A DNA stretch of 64,000 nt from an uncultured Lachnospiraceae bacterium (GCA_902797025.1 CADBRN010000030.1:1-64000), one strand, 5' to 3'. Counted from the stretch's first letter, positions 16,076-25,175 are shown. A program made the numbers and translations. Notes: generated by a model from the letters alone, not told the origin.

Positions 16076-18385
16076 TCAGCCGACCGACCGCATCACTTCT
16101 GTGACATCCGGCACCTGCCGGATCTTCCGCATCAGATCCATCAGCTCGCTGCGGCTGCCGACATCGAACATCATCTCCATCGTCACGACATTGTTTTTCC
16201 CGATCCGGACGTTGATCGCACTCAGATCGATATTCCGGTCCGTAAAGATTTTCGAGATGTCCACGAGCAGTCCGGTCCGGTTGTTCGCGTAGACCTTCAG
16301 CTCTACCGTATAGCTCTGCGTGCCGTCCTGCTCCGGCGCCCACTCCGCTTCAATCAGGCGGTCCCTCTCGGATTCCGGAAGGTTCATGATGTTGACGCAG
16401 TCCGTCCGATGAATCGTGATGCCGCGTCCCCGCGTCACATATCCGACGATCTCATCTCCCGGGATCGGACTGCAGCATTTCGAAAAGCGGACGGAAACAT
16501 CGGTGATGCCGTGAACGGTGATCCCGCCCTTGTGACGGCTGTCCTCGCTCAGATGCAGTCCCTCGCTCCCTCCGGCATGTTCCAGGACCTTCTCATCCGT
16601 GAGAATCCGCTTCTGATCCTTCTCCCACGCGTCGTGAAGTTTGTTCAGAACCTGGCCTTCCTTCAGACCGCCGTGTCCTACGGCGGCAAGAACGGCCTCC
16701 CAGTCGTTGAAGCCATATTTACGGATCACCCGGTCCATATATTCCGGCTTCAGATACTCACTGATCGGCATATTCTTCTGCTTCGCGTATGCGAGCAAAA
16801 GCTCCCGGCCGCGCTGGATATTGTCCTCTTTCTTCTCCTCGCGGAACCAGCGGTTGATCCGGTTTTTCGCGACCGTGCTCTTCACAACCTTCAGCCAGTC
16901 GCGGCTCGGTCCCCGGGAATTCTGCGATGTGATCACATCGACGCGGTCCCCGTTGTGGAGTTTCGTCTCGATCGGTACAAGTTTGCCGTTTATGCGGGCG
17001 CCGACCATCTTGTTTCCGACGGCCGAGTGGACGGCGTACGCAAAATCGATCGTGCAGGACCCGCTCGGAAGCGTCTTGATATCGCCCTGCGGAGTGAAGC
17101 AGTATACGTTTTCATTGAAGAGGTTCAGGTCGCTCTTCAAAAGACTCATGAACTCATGGCTGTCCGAGGCGTCCTGCTGCCACTCGAGAATCTGCCGGAG
17201 CCAGTTCAGCTTCGCCTCTTCCTGTTCCGGTCCTGTCACCTTCCCGTCCGAAGCAGCCTTGTATTTCCAGTGCGCCGCGATACCGTATTCCGCAGTGCGG
17301 TGCATCTCAAACGTCCGGATCTGGATCTCGAAGGGCTTTCCCTCCGGTCCAATCAGTGTCGTATGAAGCGACTGGTACATATTCGCCTTCGGCATCGCGA
17401 TATAATCTTTGAAGCGGCCGGGGATCGGCTTGTACATCTCGTGGATCACACCGAGTGCCGCATAACAGTCCTTCACCGTCTCGACGATGATACGGACCGC
17501 GAACAGATCGTAGATCTGATCCAGCGTCTTGTTCTGATTCACCATCTTCTTGTAGATGCTGAAGAAATGCTTCACACGTCCGCTGACCTGTGCCTCGATA
17601 CCCGCTTCACTGATGTGATGCTTCACTTCCCCGACGATTTTTGAGACGAATGCCTCGCGCTCGGCCTTCTTCTCGTTGATCTGGTGAACGAGGCTGTAAT
17701 AATCGTCCGGTCGGAGATATTTGAGTGAAAGATCATCCAGTTCATTCTTGATCTTTGCGAGGCCGAGCCTCCCGGCGATCGGCGAGTAGATGTCGATCGT
17801 CTCGCGGGCTTTCTCCTTCTGCTTCTCCGGCTTCATATATTTGAGCGTACGCATATTGTGAAGGCGGTCGGCAAGTTTGACCAGAATTACCCGGATGTCG
17901 CGGGCCATCGCGAGAAACATCTTGCGCAGGTTTTCCGCCTGCTCTTCGATCTTATCCGCCTCATACGACAGCTGTCCGAGCTTTGTGACGCCGTCGACGA
18001 TCAGGGCCACGCTCGGCCCGAACTCTTTCTCCACTTCTTCACGCGTCAGAATCGTGTCCTCGATGACATCATGAAGGAGGCCGGAGGCTATCGTCTCCCG
18101 GTCCAGTTCCAGATCTGCGAGGATGATCGCGACACAGAGAGGATGAATAATATACGGTTCGCCGGATTTTCTCTTCTGATCTTTATGCGCATCCCGGGCG
18201 ACCTGGTACGCCCGCTCGATCAGCGACATATCCGACGACGGATGGTATTTCCTGACCGATGCGATCAGCTCGTCATGAAGCTGCTCCGGACTCGTAAAAT
18301 CGTCCATGGTTTTGACGCCTGCATCCAGAGCCTCAACTTCTCTATTCAGTTTTTCCTGCTCTCGGATATCGACGCCTTCACTCAT
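16076..18385 (-). CDS. rel: Bifunctional (p)ppGpp synthetase/hydrolase
   Basis: This 769-residue Rel protein has the N-terminal HD hydrolase domain (HDVIEDTIL), the synthetase domain (RVKHFFSIYKKM, YDLFAVRIIV, YIAMPKANMYQSLHTT), a TGS domain (VYCFTPQGDIKTLP), a conserved-cysteine region (CCSPIPGD) and a C-terminal ACT domain. It makes and degrades the alarmone (p)ppGpp in response to uncharged tRNA on the ribosome. ATG 18385 is chosen because GGAG lies 7 nt upstream; an in-frame GTG lies two codons earlier. It is 30 nt downstream of apt, the usual firmicute order recJ-apt-rel. Confidence 0.96.
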   Translation of the reverse strand: MSEGVDIREQEKLNREVEALDAGVKTMDDFTSPEQLHDELIASVRKYHPSSDMSLIERAYQVARDAHKDQKRKSGEPYIIHPLCVAIILADLELDRETIASGLLHDVIEDTILTREEVEKEFGPSVALIVDGVTKLGQLSYEADKIEEQAENLRKMFLAMARDIRVILVKLADRLHNMRTLKYMKPEKQKEKARETIDIYSPIAGRLGLAKIKNELDDLSLKYLRPDDYYSLVHQINEKKAEREAFVSKIVGEVKHHISEAGIEAQVSGRVKHFFSIYKKMVNQNKTLDQIYDLFAVRIIVETVKDCYAALGVIHEMYKPIPGRFKDYIAMPKANMYQSLHTTLIGPEGKPFEIQIRTFEMHRTAEYGIAAHWKYKAASDGKVTGPEQEEAKLNWLRQILEWQQDASDSHEFMSLLKSDLNLFNENVYCFTPQGDIKTLPSGSCTIDFAYAVHSAVGNKMVGARINGKLVPIETKLHNGDRVDVITSQNSRGPSRDWLKVVKSTVAKNRINRWFREEKKEDNIQRGRELLLAYAKQKNMPISEYLKPEYMDRVIRKYGFNDWEAVLAAVGHGGLKEGQVLNKLHDAWEKDQKRILTDEKVLEHAGGSEGLHLSEDSRHKGGITVHGITDVSVRFSKCCSPIPGDEIVGYVTRGRGITIHRTDCVNIMNLPESERDRLIEAEWAPEQDGTQSYTVELKVYANNRTGLLVDISKIFTDRNIDLSAINVRIGKNNVVTMEMMFDVGSRSELMDLMRKIRQVPDVTEVMRSVG

Positions 18386-18415
18386 ATGCACGCTCCATTT
18401 CCGGGAACGGACGAC

Positions 18416-18940
18416 TCACTTTCCTTCATATATAATAGCCGAGTCGATATCGTACCCTTTCAGTCTCTCGCGTCCCTTCAGACCCGCGAGTTCCATCACG
18501 AAGATCATCTTTACTACCTTGCCTCCGAGCTGCTCAACAAGCTTTGCCGCCGCCTCGATCGTCCCGCCGGTCGCCATCAGATCATCGACGAGAACGACCC
18601 GGTCTCCCGGCTTGATCGCATCCTTGTGCATCTCGATCGTCGCGCTGCCGTACTCCAGATCATAGGTCTGGGAAACAGTCTCTCTCGGAAGCTTTCCTTT
18701 TTTGCGTACCGGAACGAACGGTTTGTGGAGGTTGTAAGCGACCGGAACCCCGAAAATAAATCCCCGGGACTCGGTCCCCGCGATGACATCAAAGTCAACT
18801 CCTTCAAGAAATTTTTCCAGCGAATCGATCGCCAGCTGCAGACCGTCCGCATCCTGCAGGATACTTGTGATATCTCTGAAAATGATCCCCTTCTGCGGAA
18901 AATCCGGGATGCTGGTGACGTACTCTTCCAGTTTCTTCAT
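18416..18940 (-). CDS. apt: Adenine phosphoribosyltransferase
   Basis: This 174-residue type I phosphoribosyltransferase begins MKKLEEYVTSIPDFPQKGI and carries the PRPP loop VVLVDDLMATGGT. It salvages adenine to AMP using PRPP. The ATG at 18940 has AAGGAG nine bases upstream; the ATG six codons earlier overlaps that ribosome binding site and is unlikely. It appears to be the first gene of a long minus-strand series (apt, rel, MBL hydrolase, hemZ, hisS, aspS, hydrolase homologue) driven by the promoter at 18998-19026. Confidence 0.97.
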   Translation of the reverse strand: MKKLEEYVTSIPDFPQKGIIFRDITSILQDADGLQLAIDSLEKFLEGVDFDVIAGTESRGFIFGVPVAYNLHKPFVPVRKKGKLPRETVSQTYDLEYGSATIEMHKDAIKPGDRVVLVDDLMATGGTIEAAAKLVEQLGGKVVKMIFVMELAGLKGRERLKGYDIDSAIIYEGK

Positions 18941-18997
18941 AATGATGATCTCCTTCAAGTCTGTAAAAAGACAGAACTTCTCTATAAAACAAATTAA

Positions 18998-19026
18998 AGT
19001 ATAGCATTCTATCTGCGCTTATTCAA
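18998..19026 (-). promoter_or_regulatory. apt-rel promoter
   Basis: On the minus strand TTGAAT (19026-19021) and TATACT (19003-18998) are spaced by 17 bp. It lies in the 166-nt gap between recJ and apt and would produce a leader of about 50 nt. Confidence 0.75.
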
Positions 19027-19106
19027 TATTGCTAATTTTTCAACAAACATCTGCAATCACGGCTTTTCGTACGCCGAACGCCGGGTTCTTCCGGAACACG
19101 CAGCGG

Positions 19107-20825
19107 TCACCGGTACTCCCGGATAATCATCTGCAACGTATCCGCGCCCCGGAAATGGTCAATCGCAGGATAATAGATGACAGAGATTGCCGTATGCGTT
19201 CCCGCATATTCCGCGAAAGCATCCGCATCCCCGAAATAAACCGCATCGGCTCCTCTTCCCGTCTCATCGACAAGCCGGCATTTCGCAACATTGCGGTTCT
19301 TCCCGAATACGCGCACCTGCTCCGCCTGAAGATTCGACTGTGCAAACACCGGCTTGGGATTTTCTGTGCCAAAAGGCTCCAGAAGATCCAGCTGCCGGAC
19401 CAGTTCATGTGTGACGTACGTGACCGGCATTGGCACGTCGATCACGACTTTTTCGGTCAGATCATCCCCGGTCAGCGTACAGGCCCGGTTCAGCGCTTTC
19501 CGGAACGCCCCGATGTTCTCTTCATGAAGCGACATGCCCGCCGCCATCTTATGTCCGCCGAACTTTGTGAGATACCCGGCGCAGCCGCTGATTTCCGAGA
19601 ACATGTCATAGGTTTCGATCGATCGGCCGGATCCCTTCACCCCTTCTCCTCTGCCCGTCAGAACGATCGACGGGCGGTAATAGCGCTCGCGGAGACGCCC
19701 CGCGACAATCCCCGCGATCGATTCATGACAGTCCGGCAGATGAACGACGAGTACCCGGTCGTCTGCAAGACTCGTCGAATCGACGCGTTCATACGCTTCA
19801 AAGGCCGCCTGTTCGGTCAGGTCCTGACGGGTTTTGTTCAGTTTGATCAGATCCCGGGCGAGGCGGTCTGCTTCTTCATCCGTCTCGGAACAGAGCAGCT
19901 TCAGAGCCCGCACTGCCGTATTCAGGCGGCCGCTCGCGTTAATGCACGGCCCCAGGACGAAGCCGATCTGATAGCTGTTGATCTGTTCCGGATTCAGCTC
20001 ATTTTCCCGGATCAGCGCGGCGAGGCCCCGGTTGTCGGTTTTCCGGAGACGCTTCAGCCCTTCGCGGACAAGAATCCGGTTTTCGTCCGTGAGGCTGACG
20101 ACATCGCCGATCGTCGCAAAACCAACGTACTGGAGCAGATTTTCCTTTTTCTCCTCCGGTATCCGGAACCGGTCATAGAGCGCGGAAACGAGTTGAAAGG
20201 CGACACCCGCCCCGCAGAGCTCCTTAAAGGGATAGGCACACCCCTCCTGCTTCGGGTCGATGACACTGTCCGCTTCCGGAATCCGGTACCGCCTCTGCCC
20301 GTCCTCGCCCTGTTCGAACGGAACCTCGTGATGGTCTGTGACGACGGTTTCCATCCCCAGTTCCTTTGCGAGCGCAATCGCACCGGATGCTGCAATTCCG
20401 TTGTCACAGGTGACGATGAGATCTTTCCCGTCCCGATCCGCCGCCCGGACAAGATTTGCATTCAGACCGTATCCGTCGATCACACGATGAGGGATGCGGA
20501 CATCGACGTCTCCTCCGAGGGTCCGAAGACCGGTCAGAAGGATGTAGGAAGACATGACGCCGTCGATATCATAGTCTCCGATCACCCGGATTTTTTTGCC
20601 GCTCTGCACCGCATCCGTGATGATTTCACAGGCTTCCTTCATGCCTTTCAGAAGCATCGGGTCATACAGATCCTCCAGCGAACCGTACAGATATTTTCGG
20701 ATCGCTTCATCGCCAGTCACATCACGATTGCGGATCAGACGGGCGATAACCGGATCGATCCCGTATCTCCGGCTGATCTCATTAAAGTCCGCTTTCTTCA
20801 TCAGCAGAACCCACTTCTTCTCCAT
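19107..20825 (-). CDS. recJ: Single-stranded-DNA exonuclease RecJ
   Basis: This 572-residue DHH-superfamily nuclease has motif I as GDYDIDGVMSSYI, motif III as VVTDHHEVP, the CGAGVAF region, the DHHA1 motif GGHKMAAGMSL and a C-terminal OB-type domain. RecJ degrades single-stranded DNA 5' to 3' in recombination and repair. The ATG at 20825 follows AAGGAAGGAATATACAA. It lies between secDF and apt on the same strand, with a GC-rich inter-gene stretch of 163 nt upstream in which I see only weak hairpins. Confidence 0.95.
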   Translation of the reverse strand: MEKKWVLLMKKADFNEISRRYGIDPVIARLIRNRDVTGDEAIRKYLYGSLEDLYDPMLLKGMKEACEIITDAVQSGKKIRVIGDYDIDGVMSSYILLTGLRTLGGDVDVRIPHRVIDGYGLNANLVRAADRDGKDLIVTCDNGIAASGAIALAKELGMETVVTDHHEVPFEQGEDGQRRYRIPEADSVIDPKQEGCAYPFKELCGAGVAFQLVSALYDRFRIPEEKKENLLQYVGFATIGDVVSLTDENRILVREGLKRLRKTDNRGLAALIRENELNPEQINSYQIGFVLGPCINASGRLNTAVRALKLLCSETDEEADRLARDLIKLNKTRQDLTEQAAFEAYERVDSTSLADDRVLVVHLPDCHESIAGIVAGRLRERYYRPSIVLTGRGEGVKGSGRSIETYDMFSEISGCAGYLTKFGGHKMAAGMSLHEENIGAFRKALNRACTLTGDDLTEKVVIDVPMPVTYVTHELVRQLDLLEPFGTENPKPVFAQSNLQAEQVRVFGKNRNVAKCRLVDETGRGADAVYFGDADAFAEYAGTHTAISVIYYPAIDHFRGADTLQMIIREYR

Positions 20826-20988
20826 TTGTATATTCCTTCCTTTCCGGCACCATCGTTCCGGGGAAAAACGAAAGTGCCGCCCTCTCCCGCACCGTCGGCC
20901 CGGAGATAACGAAACCGCCGCGCGGATTCCGGGCGGCAGAACCCGGTTCCGTGCGACGGTCCCGATTGATTATCCAGTTTTGTAAGCC

Positions 20989-23325
20989 TCAGCGTCTGTT
21001 GCGTCCGCGCTTCGGTTTCGTACTCTTCAGATCGCTGCGGTTTTTCGTCTTCTTTCCGGAAGCTTTCGGAGCCGCCTTCTGTCCGCCCTCCGGCTTCTTC
21101 TCCGCGGACGCGGTAGTGCTCTCACTCTGAGCTTCCGCAGATACCGGACCCTCTGCCGAAGCAGTCACGACCGGCTCGACCCAGCGGTTCTTTCCGATTT
21201 TTGTCCGCATCAGATACCAGAGCGGAGATGCGATACAAATCGAAGAATACGTACCTGCGATGATTCCGACGATGATCGGGAGCGAGAACTCGCGGATCGA
21301 CGGAACACCCAGCAGAAACAGAACGAAGATCGTGATAAATGTCGTGAGCGACGTATAGATGCTTCGCGAGAACGTATCCGTAATCGCCTGATTCGCGATA
21401 TCCTGAAGGCTTCTCTTGTCACGAACCCGCAGCTCCTCGCGTATACGGTCGAATACGACGATCGTGTCGTTGATCGAATAACCGAGGATCGTCAGCATAA
21501 CCGCGACAAATGTACTGCCCACAGAGAATCTCGACCACACATAGAACAGGAACACCATGCCGATATCGTGCGCCAGAGCGATGATCGCGGACGTCGCGAA
21601 CCGGATATCCCTGAACCGGATCCAGATGTAAATCAGCATGCAGACAATCGCGATGATGACGGCGCGGATCGCGTTGGAACGCATCTCGCCGGAGATCGTC
21701 GAGGAGATATTCTCCGCGGTGATCTTGCTCTCATCGACCTTATCAAAATTCTTTGCCAGCGCGTCATCCAGCGCCTGCCGCTCATCGACCGTGAGCTCTC
21801 TCGTCTTGATGATGACCTGATCCGAGCTTGTAACCTTCTGGAACTGAATATTGCTGTCTCCGGTCACTCCGGATACGACCGGCTCGACCTTTTCATCCAG
21901 ATCCGCCAGGCTCAGCTCTTCTCCGAAGTCCACCGTCGTGGCGGTTCCGCCGATGAAGTCAAGGCTCAGGTTCAGGTACGATCCTCTGCCGGAATGCTGG
22001 AAGGCGAGTCCGACCGGGATCATGATCAAAAGAATGATCGAGATCAGGAAGAAAATCACCTTTCTCTGCAGGAACTTCCAGGGCGCATGCTTCGGCTTTC
22101 CGCCGTAGAACTTCTGATCGCGCACGCCGACACCGTACAGCGCATTGCTGATAATCCGTGAGAGAACGAGGGCGCTGAACATGGAGATAACGACACCCAT
22201 CGCCAGTGTGATCGCGAAACCGCGGATTGATCCGGTGCCCAGTGCTCCCAGGACCGCCGCCGCAATCAGCGTCGTGACGTTTCCGTCGAAAATCGCGGAA
22301 AATGCCTTGTGGAAACCGGCCTTGATCGCGCCCCTGACACTGGATCCGCTGCTGATCTCCTCCTTCGTTCTTGTATAGATGATGACATTCGCGTCAACCG
22401 CCATACCGATGGTCAGAAGAACACCTGCGATGCCGGGAAGCGTCAGTGTGACGTCAAACGCATTGATGCACAGAAGATCGAGCATCGCGAACAGAAGCAG
22501 AGCCCAGCTCGACGCAACACCGGAGATCCGGAACACGATGATCATAAGAAGCATCACGAGGCAGATGCCGATGATGCCGGCCATCACGCTCGTGCTTAAC
22601 GCCTCCTGTCCGAGCTGCGCTCCTACCACATTCGAATAAATCTCGTTCAGCTCGAGCGAAAGGGATCCGATGCGGATATTCGACGCGAGGTTTTTCGCCT
22701 CCTCGATCGAACTCATACCGGTGATCTCAGCCTTGCCGCCGGTGATCGCCTCATTTACGGTCGGGCTGCTGATCGTCTGGCCATCGTAGATTATCGAAAT
22801 CTGCTTTCCGACATTTGCTTTGGTCGCCTCGGCGAATTTCTCCGTTCCCTCTTTCGTAAGCTCCAGCTCGACGACGTACTTGCGGCTGCCGCTCGTCTGA
22901 TCCTGCGTCGCGACACCTTCTGCGCCCGCGACATCGGTTCCCGAAAGAACGGCGTTGCCCTCCGAATCCTGAAACACCAGAGAACCCGGCTTTCCGAGTT
23001 CTTCGAGGATTGCGTTCGCGTCGCTCACGCCCGGAATCTCAACACTGATGCGGTTCGTTCCCTGCTTGTAGACGAGCGCTTCGTTGCTGTACTGGTCAAC
23101 CCTCTGCTGCAGCTTGTACACCGTATCATTCATGTCCTCCGCGGACGGATTCTTTTCGGTCGCCTCATAGGTGATGCTGACGCCTCCGGAAAGATCCAGA
23201 CCGGTTCGGATGTTCTTCATGCTTCCGGTACCCGTCGGACCCCAGCCGAATATGACGGTATATCCCAGAAGCAGTGTCAGAACAATCATGATGATCAGTG
23301 TAACGACACTCTGTTTTTTCTTCAT
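20989..23325 (-). CDS. secDF: Fused SecD-SecF protein-export subunit
   Basis: This 778-residue protein joins SecD (about 1-440) and SecF (about 450-740) in one chain with about twelve membrane helices. It shows DLSGGVSITYE and the GMAVDANVIIYTR motif of SecD, then FIGGTATTVDFG and the GYSINDTIVVFDRIRE motif of SecF. SecDF uses the proton gradient to help pull proteins out of the SecYEG channel. The last 60 residues are a charged, Lys/Ala-rich cytoplasmic tail. ATG 23325 follows AAGGATTGGAACC. The fusion is normal for firmicutes. It lies next to the SCIFF maturase gene. Confidence 0.96.
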   Translation of the reverse strand: MKKKQSVVTLIIMIVLTLLLGYTVIFGWGPTGTGSMKNIRTGLDLSGGVSITYEATEKNPSAEDMNDTVYKLQQRVDQYSNEALVYKQGTNRISVEIPGVSDANAILEELGKPGSLVFQDSEGNAVLSGTDVAGAEGVATQDQTSGSRKYVVELELTKEGTEKFAEATKANVGKQISIIYDGQTISSPTVNEAITGGKAEITGMSSIEEAKNLASNIRIGSLSLELNEIYSNVVGAQLGQEALSTSVMAGIIGICLVMLLMIIVFRISGVASSWALLLFAMLDLLCINAFDVTLTLPGIAGVLLTIGMAVDANVIIYTRTKEEISSGSSVRGAIKAGFHKAFSAIFDGNVTTLIAAAVLGALGTGSIRGFAITLAMGVVISMFSALVLSRIISNALYGVGVRDQKFYGGKPKHAPWKFLQRKVIFFLISIILLIMIPVGLAFQHSGRGSYLNLSLDFIGGTATTVDFGEELSLADLDEKVEPVVSGVTGDSNIQFQKVTSSDQVIIKTRELTVDERQALDDALAKNFDKVDESKITAENISSTISGEMRSNAIRAVIIAIVCMLIYIWIRFRDIRFATSAIIALAHDIGMVFLFYVWSRFSVGSTFVAVMLTILGYSINDTIVVFDRIREELRVRDKRSLQDIANQAITDTFSRSIYTSLTTFITIFVLFLLGVPSIREFSLPIIVGIIAGTYSSICIASPLWYLMRTKIGKNRWVEPVVTASAEGPVSAEAQSESTTASAEKKPEGGQKAAPKASGKKTKNRSDLKSTKPKRGRNRR

Positions 23326-23353
23326 GGTTCCAATCCTTCTGCTATTAATATTT

Positions 23354-23373
23354 CCCACGCAGCTTCGCGTGGG
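23354..23373 (-). promoter_or_regulatory. Leader hairpin upstream of secDF
   Basis: CCCACGC (23354-23360) and GCGTGGG (23367-23373) form a 7-bp stem between the candidate secDF promoter and the start codon. No T run follows on the minus strand, so it looks like a leader structure rather than a terminator. Confidence 0.35.
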
Positions 23374-23409
23374 CTTCGCGGGCACCCTTCTGCGGCCGCC
23401 CGGAACTTA

Positions 23410-23438
23410 ATGATACCTGATTTTCCGCGGTTGTACAA
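23410..23438 (-). promoter_or_regulatory. Candidate secDF promoter
   Basis: On the minus strand TTGTAC (23438-23433) and TATCAT (23415-23410) are 17 bp apart, just past the SCIFF maturase stop codon. This would let secDF be transcribed independently of the SCIFF genes. Confidence 0.6.
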
Positions 23439-23442
23439 CACT

Positions 23443-24804
23443 TTATTCGCCGTCGGCGAGCGCCGCCTTGATCATCAGCGCACATTCCACACGTTTCTTC
23501 TGCATCGCACAGCCGATTTGATAGACGTCATTGATCTGTCCCGTGAAATTGTAAGAATTTGCCGCACACCCGCCGCTGCAGAAGAACCGCGCGAAGCATT
23601 CGGAGCATTCTTTTCTGCTGTAAACACCACATTTTTTGAACTCCGCACAGAGGTCCGGGCGGAGAATCCCGTCGTTCACATTACCGAGACAGAATCCGTC
23701 GATGCCGACGAACTGGTGGCACGGATAGAGATCGCCCCAGGGTGTGACCGCGAGATATTCCGTCCCGGATCCGCATCCGGAAAGACGCTTGTACACACAG
23801 GGACCTCCGGTCAGGTCGATCATGAAATGGAAGAAATTGAACCCTCTTCCCTCCTTCTCACGCTTCACCATCTCGGCGGCGAGGATATCGTACTGCTCCA
23901 TGATTGTCGGAAGATCTTCCTCCCGGATCGCGTAATCCTCGGTCGGAGGAGCGACGACCGGCTCGATCGAAATCTGCTTGAATCCGAGATCCGCCATGTG
24001 AAGCACGTCCTTCGCAAAATCCAGATTGTAATGCGTAAAGGTTCCCCGCACGTAATATTTTTCCTGGTTTCTGCTGTCCGCAAATTTCTGATACTTCGGG
24101 ACGATCCGGTCATAGCTTCCCTGCCCGCCTCTCTGGGGGCGCATGAAGTCATTCACCTCTTTCCGTCCGTCGAGGGAGAGGACGACGTTTCCCATCTCCC
24201 TGTTGCAGAACTCCATCATCTCGTCATTGAGCAGAATGCCGTTCGTCGTCAGGGTGAACCGGAAGTTTTTGTTGTATTTCTTCTCGATGGAACGGCCGTA
24301 ACGGACCAGTTCTTTGACGACTTCCCAGTTCATCGTCGGCTCTCCGCCGAAGAAATCGACTTCCAGATTGTGGCGGTTTCCGGAATTTTTTACGAGGAAA
24401 TCCAGCGCCTGCTTTCCCGTCTCGTACGACATCAGCGCCCGTCTCCCGTGATATTCGCCCTCTCCGGCAAAGCAGTAGCGGCACGCGAGATTGCAGTCGT
24501 GAGCGATGTGCAGGCAGAGGGCCTTGACAACCGTCTGACGGTTCTGATACTGGCCGACCGCGTCGCGATAGAGATCCTCTGTGAAGAGCATGCCCTGTTT
24601 TTCAAGCTCGCCGCACTCTTCCAGCGCCTCGAGGATCTCCTCCCCCGTATATTTACCGCCGAGTTTTTTCTCAAGATCCTCTCTTCTTGTTCCTTTGTTG
24701 CGCTCGTCGAGAACATCATAGACGACGTCATCGACCACATGGACCGAGCTGCTGTTCACATCGAGGACCATGTTATATCCGTTATTTTTAAATAAATGTA
24801 CCAA
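23443..24804 (-). CDS. scfB: SCIFF peptide maturase, radical SAM/SPASM thioether synthase
   Basis: This enzyme of about 453 residues matches the SCIFF maturase (CteB) family: an N-terminal peptide-recognition domain with NGYNMVLDVNSSSVHVVDD, the radical-SAM triad Cys104, Cys108, Cys111 (CNLACRYC), DFFGGEPTMNW, and a SPASM domain with many cysteines (SECFARFFCSGGC). The family uses S-adenosylmethionine to form a thioether between Cys and Thr of the SCIFF peptide. The start is inferred as TTG 24804, with GGAG upstream and alignment to family N termini. The ATG at 24867 lies inside a hairpin and has no ribosome binding site. The precursor gene is immediately upstream. Confidence 0.93.
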   Translation of the reverse strand: MVHLFKNNGYNMVLDVNSSSVHVVDDVVYDVLDERNKGTRREDLEKKLGGKYTGEEILEALEECGELEKQGMLFTEDLYRDAVGQYQNRQTVVKALCLHIAHDCNLACRYCFAGEGEYHGRRALMSYETGKQALDFLVKNSGNRHNLEVDFFGGEPTMNWEVVKELVRYGRSIEKKYNKNFRFTLTTNGILLNDEMMEFCNREMGNVVLSLDGRKEVNDFMRPQRGGQGSYDRIVPKYQKFADSRNQEKYYVRGTFTHYNLDFAKDVLHMADLGFKQISIEPVVAPPTEDYAIREEDLPTIMEQYDILAAEMVKREKEGRGFNFFHFMIDLTGGPCVYKRLSGCGSGTEYLAVTPWGDLYPCHQFVGIDGFCLGNVNDGILRPDLCAEFKKCGVYSRKECSECFARFFCSGGCAANSYNFTGQINDVYQIGCAMQKKRVECALMIKAALADGE

Positions 24805-24826
24805 AAGATTCTCCGTTTCCAATAAT

Positions 24827-24867
24827 ATGAGGTGCTCCGATCCAATGAATGTACCGGAACACCTCAT
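24827..24867 (-). promoter_or_regulatory. 13-bp hairpin between SCIFF precursor and maturase genes
   Basis: On the minus-strand RNA the arms (24867-24855 and 24839-24827) pair over 13 bp with one G:U, around a 15-nt loop. The hairpin sits between the scfA stop codon and the scfB start. It is not followed by a U run, so it more likely protects the scfA mRNA 3' end or sets partial read-through than terminates fully. Confidence 0.6.
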
Positions 24868-24904
24868 GTTTGCTTCTTTGTTTCAGTTGATCAGCAGAAT
24901 CGGA

Positions 24905-25054
24905 TTATTCCGCTTTCGCCTGCTCGCAGGTCTGGTTGCCGACCGTGCAGGATGTCTTGCACGCGGACTGGCAGGACGTCTGGCACTCGCCGCATCCGCC
25001 CTTTTTCAGCGTATTCTGAAGATTTCTTGAATTAAGCGTCTTGATATGTTTCAT
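24905..25054 (-). CDS. scfA: SCIFF ranthipeptide precursor
   Basis: This 49-residue peptide has the SCIFF hallmark of six cysteines in about 45 residues: Cys21, 24, 28, 32, 36 and 43. It follows a conserved leader, MKHIKTLNSRNLQNTLKK. Ser/Thr acceptors lie between the cysteines; Cys32 and Thr37 occupy the same positions as the crosslinked pair known in CteA. It is the substrate of the neighbouring radical-SAM enzyme. The ATG at 25054 has AAGGAGGG nine bases upstream. The biological role of SCIFF peptides is not settled; reports on ranthipeptides suggest quorum-type signalling in some clostridia. Confidence 0.95.
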   Translation of the reverse strand: MKHIKTLNSRNLQNTLKKGGCGECQTSCQSACKTSCTVGNQTCEQAKAE

Positions 25055-25082
25055 GAAAGGTTCCCTCCTTTTTATAATCGTG

Positions 25083-25119
25083 CTCTGCATCCGATATGAG
25101 ATGCAGAGATATTATACCA
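25083..25119 (-). promoter_or_regulatory. Extended -10 promoter and 5' stem-loop of SCIFF operon
   Basis: On the minus strand TGG-TATAAT (25119-25111) is an extended -10 box without a good -35. The RNA would begin near 25104, just inside the first arm of a perfect 9-bp stem (25108-25100 with 25091-25083, 8-nt loop). A 5'-terminal stem-loop of this sort can protect mRNA from decay. Confidence 0.6.
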
Positions 25120-25175
25120 TATACGGACGATTCGCGGAAGACCCGCGGATACATTTCTTTCTGTCCATTCCCCGC

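Noticed and set aside
19029..20909. Long plus-strand open frame of more than 600 codons
   Set aside because: It is antisense to recJ, which has full family motifs and a ribosome binding site. The opposite frame stays open because of GC-rich codon bias. Similar antisense frames at 32778-34700 and 40354-42060 were rejected for the same reason.
24805..24867. ATG at 24867 as the start of the SCIFF maturase
   Set aside because: It lies in the arm of a 13-bp hairpin, has no ribosome binding site, and adds residues not found in the family. TTG 24804 has GGAG and matches the family N terminus.
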